In this document: piece after piece, positions 19,201-26,900 of the stretch
Numbering within the stretch: the stretch's first letter is position 1
Layout of the letters: the number at the start of each line of letters is the position of its first letter
Assembly (NCBI RefSeq): GCF_030811715.1
Contig: NZ_JAUSRH010000010.1
Span: 62,001 to 126,000, forward strand
Direction of reading: 5' to 3'
Source: Sinomonas atrocyanea
Lineage (GTDB): Bacteria; Actinomycetota; Actinomycetes; Actinomycetales; Micrococcaceae
Length of the DNA stretch: 64,000 bases
Notes under the pieces: generated by a model
Databases searched by the model: none
Told to the model about the DNA's origin: nothing
What the model saw: the letters and a program-made list of their open reading frames with translations, nothing else
Position numbers and translations under genes: made by a program

Positions 19201-21163
19201 GTGGGAGTCGGTCAAGCGGCACTTCAGCGAGATCGACGTCGACACCCAGGCGGAGGACTTCACCGTGGTCGGCGTCGGCGACATGTCCGGCGACGTCTTC
19301 GGCAACGGCATGCTCCTCTCCGAGCACATCCGGCTCGTGGCAGCCTTCGACCACCGGCACATCTTCCTCGACCCGACGCCCGACGCCGCGGCCTCCTTCG
19401 CGGAGCGGCGGCGCCTCTTCGAGCTTCCGCGCTCGTCCTGGGACGACTACGACCGCGAGCTGATCAGCGCCGGCGGCGGGGTCTACCCCCGCAGCGCCAA
19501 GTGGATCCCGGTCTCCGAGGAGGTGCGCCGGGCGCTCGGCCTGCCTGAGGGGACCACGCAGCTCAGCGTCCCCGAGATGCTCCGCGCGGTGCTGCTCGCC
19601 CCGGTGGACCTCTTCTACAACGGCGGGATCGGCACCTACGTCAAGTCCAGCGCCGAGACGAACGCCGAGGTGGGCGACAAGGCCAACGACGCGATCCGGG
19701 TGGACGGACGCGACCTCCGGGTGAAGGTGGTCGGCGAGGGCGGCAACCTGGGCTTCACGCAGCAGGGCAGGATCGAGGCTGCGCTGCAGGGCGTCATCAT
19801 CAACACCGACGCGATCGACAACTCGGCAGGCGTCGACACGTCCGACCACGAGGTCAACATCAAGATCTTCGTCGACCGCATGGTCGCCGCCGGGAAGCTG
19901 GCCGCCGAGGAGCGTGCGGCGTTCCTCGCCACGATGACGGACGAGGTGGCGCGCCTCGTCCTCGCCGACAACATCGACCAGAACATCCTGCTCGTCAACG
20001 ACCGCGCGCGCGTCGTCGAGTGGAGCCCGAGCTTCGAGCGCCTCATGGACTGGCTCGAGGAGGAGGCCGACCTCAACCGTTCGCTCGAATCGCTGCCGAC
20101 CACCGCGCAGCTGCACAAGCGGCTCGAGCAGGGACAGGGGCTCACCGCCCCCGAGCTGTCGGTCCTCGTGGCCTACGCGAAGATCGAGCTGACCGAGGCG
20201 CTGCGCGACAGCGACCTCGCCGACGACCCGTGGTTCCGCAGCACGCTGCGCGAGTACTTCCCGGTCGAGCTGGCCGAACGCTTCGACACGGACCTCGACA
20301 GCCACCCGCTGCGGCGCGAGATCATCGCGACGGTCGTCGCGAACGACATGATCAACCTCGGCGGCATCACGTTCGCGTTCCGCACCATCGAGGAGACGAG
20401 CGCGACGCCGGCGGCAGTCGCCAAGGCGTTCGTCGCCCTGCGCGAGGTGTACCGGCTCGACGAGATGACCGAGGCGCTCAACGCGCTCCCGGCCTCGTTC
20501 CCGACTGAGCACTGGACGGCCATCCACCTGGACATCCGCCGGCTCCTGGACCGCGCGGTCCGCTGGCTGATCCACCAGGGGGCCACCGGGGCACCCATCG
20601 CGCAGGTCGTCGAGGACTACGGCACGCCCCTCGCGACCCTGCGCGCGCGGCTGCTGGACTACCTGCGTGGGCAGGACGCCGAGCGCGTCGCCGCATGGCT
20701 GGACCGGGCCCGCTCGTGGGGGCTGCCCGAAGGGCTCGCCCACCGGTGGGCGGAGCTGTTCGAGAGCTACGCCCTGCTCGATGTGGCCCGCATCGCCCAG
20801 ACCAGCGGCGCCTCGATCGAGCAGGTCGCCGGGGTGTACTACACGGTCTTCGACCGTTTCCAGGTCGACGGGCTGCTCGAGCGCATCACGGCGCTGCCGC
20901 GCCGGGACCGCTGGGAGGCGCTCGCCCGGGCCGCGCTGCGCGACGACCTCTACAGCACGGTGGCAGACTTCACCCGTTCGATCATGGACGCCGCGCCGGA
21001 CACGCTCGGGCCGGAGGAGCGGCTGTCGGTATGGGAGGGGGAGAACCGCGAGCAGCTCAACCGGGCCGCGGCGATGTTCGCCGAGGTCAACTCCCTCGAG
21101 CGCGACGACATCGCCTCGCTCTCGGTAGCATTGAGGCTGCTGCGGTCGATCGTGCGCTCCTAG
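16256..21163 (+). CDS. gdh: Large NAD-specific glutamate dehydrogenase (180-kDa class)
   Basis: About 1635 residues, the normal size of the L-GDH180 class that oxidatively deaminates glutamate to 2-oxoglutarate with NAD+. The N-terminal half holds ACT-like regulatory modules. The catalytic core carries the conserved run [20 protein letters not shown], then [13 protein letters not shown] with the catalytic-type lysine, a [15 protein letters not shown] motif in the nucleotide-binding half and [15 protein letters not shown] helical C-terminal domain follows. GTG 16256 is preferred because GGAGG lies 10 bases upstream; an in-frame ATG at 16235 is the alternative. The gene ends before a strong hairpin. 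Confidence 0.93.
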   Translation: [1635 protein letters not shown]

Positions 21164-21178
21164 GGCGCGGACGCCGGA

Positions 21179-21205
21179 GGCCGCGAGGGCTCAGCCCTCG
21201 CGGCC
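21179..21205. terminator. Terminator hairpin after the GDH gene
   Basis: GGCCGCGAGGGC (21179-21190) and GCCCTCGCGGCC (21194-21205) form a perfect 12-bp stem with a 3-nt loop, 15 bp after the stop codon. No U-tract follows, which is usual for this GC-rich genome. Confidence 0.75.
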
Positions 21206-21278
21206 CTCGCGTCCCCGCGGCCAGCGGGAGCCCGGCAGGCGGGCGTCCCGGGCGCTGACGAAAGCGGGAAACGAGGCA

Positions 21279-22757
21279 GTGCAGGTGGCCATCTTCACGG
21301 ATCCGATCAGGGAGCACGCCGACCTCGGTCCGGGGGACGCCGAGTGGCTGCACCTGCTGGTCGGGGACTGGCAGCTCGTGGCCGACCTCGCCTTCGCCGA
21401 CCTCGCCCTGTGGTTCCCCCATCCCGAGGACGGCTACATCGCCCTGGCCCATGTGCGGCCCTCGACCACGCACACGGTCTTCCACAGCGACTTCGTGGGG
21501 GAGCGCATCCGCTCCGACCTCAAGCCGCTGGTCGACCGGGCGTGGAACAGCCAGACGATCGAGCGCCACCACGAGACGAGCTTCAACTCCGAGATGGCCC
21601 TGCGGGTCGAGGCGGTGCCGTTCGTGCGCAACGGCCGCACCCTCGCCGTCGTCACCTCACACCTCGACCTCTCGAGCTCGCGGATGCCGAGCCGGCTCGA
21701 GCTCACGTACCGCCAGTGCGCCTACGACCTGCTGCGCATGGGAACCCTCGGACTCTGGCCGGACTTCGCCTCCCCGACCGGGTCGAGGCGCGGCGCCCCG
21801 CGGGTGGGTGACGGCCTCATCCGCCTCGACGCCGACGGGATCGTCCAGTACGCGAGCCCCAACGGAGTCTCCGCGTTCAGGCGCCTCGGGGGCATCGAGT
21901 CGCTTGAGGGGCGCTCCCTCGCCGAGGTCACCACGGGGCTGCTCAAGGACCGCCGGCTCGTCGACGAGACGCTCCCGCTGGTCGTCACCGGGCGCATGCC
22001 CTGGCGCAGCGAGATCGAGTCGCGCGGCGTGAGCCTGTCCCTGCGCGCCATCCCGCTGCGCGACGAGCACGAGCGGTTCGGGGCGCTCGTCCTGTGCCGC
22101 GACGTCTCGGAGCTGCGCCGCCGCGAGATGGAGCTCGTGACCAAGGACGCCACGATCCGCGAGATCCACCACCGGGTGAAGAACAATCTGCAGACCGTCG
22201 CGGCCCTCCTGCGCATGCAGTCCCGCCGGATGAAGAGCGAGGAGGCCAAGCAGGGGCTGGAGCAGGCCATGCGGCGCGTCGCGACCATCGCGCTCGTCCA
22301 TGAGACCCTGTCGCAGGGGCTGACCCAGACCGTCGACTTCGATGAGCTGATCGGCCGCCAGTTCCGCCTCTCCGCCGAGGTCGCCACCGAAGGACAGCAC
22401 GTGGCCACGGAGCGGAAGGGCGATTTCGGCGATCTCCCGAGCGACTTCGCGACGCCGCTGGCCCTCGTGATCAACGAGCTCGTGACCAATGCGGTGGAAC
22501 ACGGCCTCGCCGACCGTTCTGGCACCGTGTGGCTCACCGCCGACCGCCGCCGGGACGAGGCCGGGGCCGAGGAGCTCGAGGTCACGGTGGAGGACGACGG
22601 TGTGGGGCTTCCGCCCGGCCACGCCCGGCATGAGGGGCTCGGCCTGCAGATCGTGCGGACCCTCGTCACGAGCGAGCTCGCGGGGACCATCGCCTGGCAC
22701 GAGCGCGAGGGCGGCGGAACCGTCGTCAAGATCGTCCTCAGACTCGACCAGGCCTGA
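21279..22757 (+). CDS. pdtaS: Cytosolic sensor histidine kinase PdtaS
   Basis: About 490 residues with no TM helix. The order is an N-terminal GAF-like domain (about 1-150), a PAS domain (about 175-285, GLIRLDADGIVQYASPNG), then a HisKA_2 domain with the phosphoacceptor in EIHHRVKNNLQTVAALLRMQ (about 300-318) and a C-terminal ATPase with LVINELVTNAVEHGL and DDGVGLPPG. This is the architecture of mycobacterial PdtaS (Rv3220c), which phosphorylates the RNA-binding antiterminator PdtaR. In M. tuberculosis pdtaS is next to whiB1 in convergent orientation, exactly as here. The start may be GTG 21279 or GTG 21285; the latter has GAGG at better spacing. Confidence 0.88.
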   Translation: MQVAIFTDPIREHADLGPGDAEWLHLLVGDWQLVADLAFADLALWFPHPEDGYIALAHVRPSTTHTVFHSDFVGERIRSDLKPLVDRAWNSQTIERHHETSFNSEMALRVEAVPFVRNGRTLAVVTSHLDLSSSRMPSRLELTYRQCAYDLLRMGTLGLWPDFASPTGSRRGAPRVGDGLIRLDADGIVQYASPNGVSAFRRLGGIESLEGRSLAEVTTGLLKDRRLVDETLPLVVTGRMPWRSEIESRGVSLSLRAIPLRDEHERFGALVLCRDVSELRRREMELVTKDATIREIHHRVKNNLQTVAALLRMQSRRMKSEEAKQGLEQAMRRVATIALVHETLSQGLTQTVDFDELIGRQFRLSAEVATEGQHVATERKGDFGDLPSDFATPLALVINELVTNAVEHGLADRSGTVWLTADRRRDEAGAEELEVTVEDDGVGLPPGHARHEGLGLQIVRTLVTSELAGTIAWHEREGGGTVVKIVLRLDQA

Positions 22758-22845
22758 ACCCGCCAGGGCCGAGCCGCTTGGGCCCCACGTGCTCAGGGCC
22801 GCGGCGACCGGAGGCGGTGCCCGGATCGCGGGAGGGCATAGAGAA

Positions 22846-22888
22846 GCCGCCCGCCGCTGTCTTCTCGGGAAGGACGGCGGCGGGCGGC
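22846..22888. terminator. Bidirectional terminator between pdtaS and whiB1
   Basis: GCCGCCCGCCGC (22846-22857) pairs perfectly with GCGGCGGGCGGC (22877-22888). The stem extends by four more pairs including one G-U, leaving an 11-nt loop. It separates two convergent genes. Confidence 0.8.
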
Positions 22889-22923
22889 GGAAGCGGCTGT
22901 GCGAGCTCCGGGGCTGCGCTCTC

Positions 22924-23172
22924 TCAGGAGGCCCGGCGGGCGCGCGCCGCGCGGCGCTTGAGCGCCCGGCGCTCGTCCTCGCTCATGCCGCCCCAGACCC
23001 CGGCATCCTGACCGGACTCGAGGGCCCACTGCAGGCAGGTGTCCACGACGGGGCAGCGGCGGCAGACGCTCTTGGCTTCTTCGATCTGCAGGAGGGCCGG
23101 CCCGGTGTTCCCGACAGGAAAGAAGAGTTCCGGATCCTTGTCGAGGCAGGCAGCGCGATCACGCCAATCCAT
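22924..23172 (-). CDS. whiB1: WhiB-family Fe-S transcription factor WhiB1
   Basis: 82-residue Wbl protein. The four cluster ligands are C9, C37, C40 and C46 (CRRCPVVDTC), the same positions as in mycobacterial WhiB1. The GVWGGMSEDERRALKRR segment and basic tail complete the family pattern. WhiB1 is a [4Fe-4S], NO-sensitive partner of the principal sigma factor. ATG 23172 gives the canonical MDWR start; a longer in-frame reading to 23286 has no family support. A near-perfect CRP-type palindrome lies about 40 bp upstream, matching the known CRP control of whiB1 in M. tuberculosis. It is convergent with pdtaS. Confidence 0.93.
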   Translation of the reverse strand: MDWRDRAACLDKDPELFFPVGNTGPALLQIEEAKSVCRRCPVVDTCLQWALESGQDAGVWGGMSEDERRALKRRAARARRAS

Positions 23173-23210
23173 GGTGGTAGAGCAACTCCGTTCTTGGGGG
23201 ACGAGCGGCT

Positions 23211-23226
23211 TGTGAAAACATTCACG
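23211..23226. promoter_or_regulatory. CRP/Cmr-type operator upstream of whiB1
   Basis: TGTGA-AAACAT-TCACG matches the TGTGA-N6-TCACA consensus at 9 of 10 defined positions. Its near edge is 39 bp from the whiB1 start codon. Confidence 0.65.
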
Positions 23227-23423
23227 AGGCCGTCCAAAGCAAAGGGGCCTGTGGGGCCCCGCGATCAACTTCATTAAGGTTGTCACGTTAACTGGGTGTA
23301 AACAAGGGGTCGGGGGCAGGATTCGGGCCCCGGACGAGAGGGATGCGTCACACCCAGGAACGGCACGGACCGGCGCCGGGGAACGCCGCCGATACGGCTC
23401 AGCCCGCGGGGCGTGCCGTCGGG

Positions 23424-23429
23424 TATCGT
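23424..23429 (+). promoter_or_regulatory. -10 element 6 nt before a GTG start (leaderless)
   Basis: TATCGT followed by 6 nt and GTG 23436 suggests that transcription begins at the start codon. Confidence 0.35.
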
Positions 23430-23435
23430 GCGGAT

Positions 23436-23954
23436 GTGCCTACGCCAGACCTCCCGCCGTCCCCGCGCCCTTGGACCCTCGCCGTCCTCGTGGCCATCGT
23501 GCTGCTCGAGGCGGCGGTCCTGGTCGGCTTCGCGGTCTTCTACGCCGTGGAGCTCCTGGCCGGCAACGCCGAGACGTCCCCTGGAGGAGCGGCGTTCACC
23601 CTGGTGCTCCTTGCAGCCTTCGGCGCCTGGCTGGCCTCGGCCGGGGCATTCCTGTGGCGGGGGCGCCGCTGGCCCCGGTCGGCCGCCTTGGTGGCGCAGC
23701 TGTTCGCTCTCGTCATCGGTGTGCCGACGCTCACCGGAGGCGTCGTCGTCCTCGGGTTTGCCATCGTGCTGCCGGCCCTCGTTGCCCTCTTCCTCCTCTT
23801 CGAGAAGCGCGTCCTCGCCGCCACGCAGGGGAGCACCCGCAGCCGGGACCGGGAGGGCCGGGCCGGTGGCGCCGACGGGCCGGGCGCCGACACGCCCGAC
23901 GCCGGCGGCACGGACGGCGACGGCACAGACGGCGACGGCACGAAGAGAGACTGA
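23436..23954 (+). CDS. Small membrane protein of unknown function
   Basis: 172-residue protein with four hydrophobic segments (about residues 12-35, 50-70, 78-98 and 100-122) and a short Arg-rich loop (WRGRRWPRS) between the second and third. The C-terminus (about 125-172) is hydrophilic, with Gly/Asp/Thr-rich repeats (GTDGDGTDGDGT). The function is unknown. GTG 23436 is chosen because it gives a short N-terminus before TM1 and has a -10 element at leaderless distance. The gene is convergent with the FHA/FtsK gene, with 30 bp between them. Confidence 0.65.
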   Translation: MPTPDLPPSPRPWTLAVLVAIVLLEAAVLVGFAVFYAVELLAGNAETSPGGAAFTLVLLAAFGAWLASAGAFLWRGRRWPRSAALVAQLFALVIGVPTLTGGVVVLGFAIVLPALVALFLLFEKRVLAATQGSTRSRDREGRAGGADGPGADTPDAGGTDGDGTDGDGTKRD

Positions 23955-23984
23955 GAAGGGCGACTGGGGATCCGGCCGCGCGGG

Positions 23985-26900
23985 CTACGGCGGGCGGGTG
24001 TCCGAGTGCCGGTCGTGCACCCCGAGCTGCACGTCCGCCTGGCGGCCGTTGAGGAGGGCCACGCCGCGTCCGGGCGGGACACGTCCCGGGACGTCGACCC
24101 GCACCCCGAGGATGTCGCCGTCGGCCGAGGTCCGCGGTGCGATGAGGATGCCTGTCCCCGATGAGCGCACCGTGAGTGCCAGCGGGCACCTGACGTAGAG
24201 GTTCGCGCTGTAGCCCGCCGTGGCCACGATCCGCGCCCCGGCCTCGAGCAGGCGCGAGAGCAGCTGGTTCTCGGCCGGATCGAGCTGGTCGGCGTCGTCG
24301 ACGAGCAATACCGCGTCGGCGACGCGTGGCGCTGTTCCCGTGCGTCGGCCGGTCCCCGCATGTCGGTCGAGGGCGGCCTGCCAGGCGCGGGCCCGGGACT
24401 GCGGGTCCGCGTCGACGAAGTCCACCGCGGGATTCATCGTCGGCAGGGCCGAGAGGAGCGTGCTCTTGCCGGACTCCGGCGCGCCGAGCACGAGGAGCAC
24501 CTCGCCGGCCGCGAGGCGGAGGGACAACGGCGCCGGCTCGTCCCCGGCCAATCCCACGACGAGCCGCAGCCGCCCAGGCGCCGCGGCGTCCGCCCCAGGG
24601 CCAGGGCCGGCGGCGGTGCGAGCGAGCTCGGCGACCAAGGCCGCGGGAGCGAATGCCGGCAGCGGATCGACGCGGAAGGGGGCCGGCTCGCCGCCGCTGC
24701 GCGGTCCCCTCCCTCCGCGGCTGCCGGCGCCCTCGGCGGCCGGCGGTACAGTGCCGGCAGTGCAGCACTGCACTGCCAAGGGGGCGTTCCCGGCCACGAG
24801 GGTGCCGGCGGCTGCGGCCCGGCCGACGAGCGCGGGCATGGGGGGAAGACGCGGCCATGACAGGCGCGCCTCGTCGGTGGCGCCCTTCGGAAAGAACAGC
24901 CTCGCGGCCAGGCCGCCGAAGATCCGCGACCCCACGAGCTCACGCTCACCGGCCACGACGACGGTCAGTCCGGCGGCGGGGCCGTTCCTGACGAGGTCGC
25001 CGAGCCCGTCTTCCGCCCAGGCCTGAGGACTCTGCCGCAGGGCTGAGACCCAGGCGCCCCACGCGGAGACGACGACGACGAGCGGGATCGGTGCCGGCGA
25101 GCCGGGACGCGCTGGGAGACGCTGCGCGCACTCCTCGTCCAGCCTCGCGATGACGCGCGCTGCCCGCCGCAGCTCGCCGGGGCCCACGTGTGCGCCCACC
25201 CGGGGATGGTCCCGCCAACGGCCGAGCGATCCGTCCCCGTCGAGGAGATACAGGTGGCGGGCGTCGCCTTCGTCGGCGAGCTGCGCGACGACCGCTTGGA
25301 GGGCATCAGAGACCCCCGCCGCCGGTGGCCCGACGAGCGCGAGATGGCCGCCGGGTGCCGGTTCCCAAGTCAGGGGGAGGACCCGTTGCTCATGCGGTAC
25401 ATCGACGAGGCCGAGGTGGACGAGGTTCGGGGATGCACGGCCCCCACAGTCCGTCGGCGCCGCCGCGTCCGGGCCGGCCGGCGAGAGGCGCGCGGAGCTG
25501 GCGGCGGCCTCGGCCACGGAGAGCTCCGCAGGCAGAGGCGGCGCGACCGGCTTCCTGACCTGCGCGCCGCCGGCCGCGGCCCAGACACTGGCCGCCGCCT
25601 CCACGAGGGGCCCCGCAGCCTCGGCCGGAGTCGACGGGGCCTCGCGGTCGGCGCCGCGTCCGTCGTCCGGCCAGCCGCTGGCATCAGCGATCCGCACGGC
25701 GGTGGGACGCGCCGTGGAAAGACCGAGAGCGGCCGACTGGAAGGCCAGGGGTTCCTCACCCCCGATGGCAAGGTAGGCCCGGCCCGGGCTGGCGATGGGG
25801 ATCCGGGCCGCGAGCGGGGAGCCCAGGACATCCGAGGACTCGGCGTCGTGCTGCATCCTCAGGGCGATGCTCGTGGACACATTCGCCCGGATGTCCGCCG
25901 AGAGGGCTCCCTGGGGCCGCTGCGTGGCCATGACGAGGTGCATGCCGAGGGAACGGCCCACGGTCGCGATGCGCATGAGCTCGGCCAGGGCGGCCGGCGC
26001 CTCCTCGACGAGCATCCTGAACTCGTCCACGACCAGCACCAGCCTGGGCAGGCCGCCGGCGACGCGCGCGTAGTCGGCCACGTCCGCTGCGCGCGCGCCG
26101 CCCAGCAGGCGCTCGCGCCGTTTGAGCTCGGCATGGAGCGAGGCGAGCGTGCGGTCGATGCCGCCCTCGGTCAGATCGGTGACGAGTCCCACGCAGTGGG
26201 GGAGCCCGGCGAGCGGCGCGAGGCCCGAGCCGCCCTTGAAGTCCACGAGGAGGAAGGTGAGGCGGGCTGGAGAGTGGGTTGCGGCGGCGGCAGCGACGAG
26301 GGTGCGCAGGAACTCCGATTTGCCCGACCCCGTGGTCCCCGCCACCAGCAGGTGCGGCCCATGGGCCACGAGGTCGAGCACGACCGGGCCGGCTTCGGAG
26401 AGTCCGAGGGGGATCCTGACACCGGACTCCTGCCCGGTCCTGGCCCATGCTGCTGCGATCCCCGCGGGATCGAGCGGCACGATCTCGTCGAGCCCGCACC
26501 GGCGCGGGACCCCGACGTGCGCCGCCGCCGCGGTCTCCGAGCGCGCTGCCCGCCGCGCAGCGACCTCGAACGCACCCGCCGGCACGAGGTCCGGGGCGAA
26601 GCGCGTTGTCGTCCCCTCCCGGACGAGGGCCGAATGTCCGCCGCCGAGCCGGACCAGCGCGTCGGGGGAGACGGGCAGGCAGCCGACCGGCGCGACCACC
26701 GGCCAGCCGCGCGCGAGCGCCGCGTGGACGGCCGCGGCGCACGACTCCGTGCCCGGGAGGACCACGAGGAGCCCGCGCGGGCGGGTCGCCAGGACTGCGT
26801 CGGGGCAGGCGCTCGTCGTGCCCGCCGGAAGGAACTTCAGCCGGGGGAGGAACCGGGCCGGCAGCCGCAGCCCGCTCGGGCCCCCGACCACGGCGATGCC

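Noticed and set aside
16292-20743. 1483-codon minus-strand open frame
   Set aside because: Antisense shadow of the glutamate dehydrogenase gene; composition typical of reverse-frame translation in high-GC DNA.
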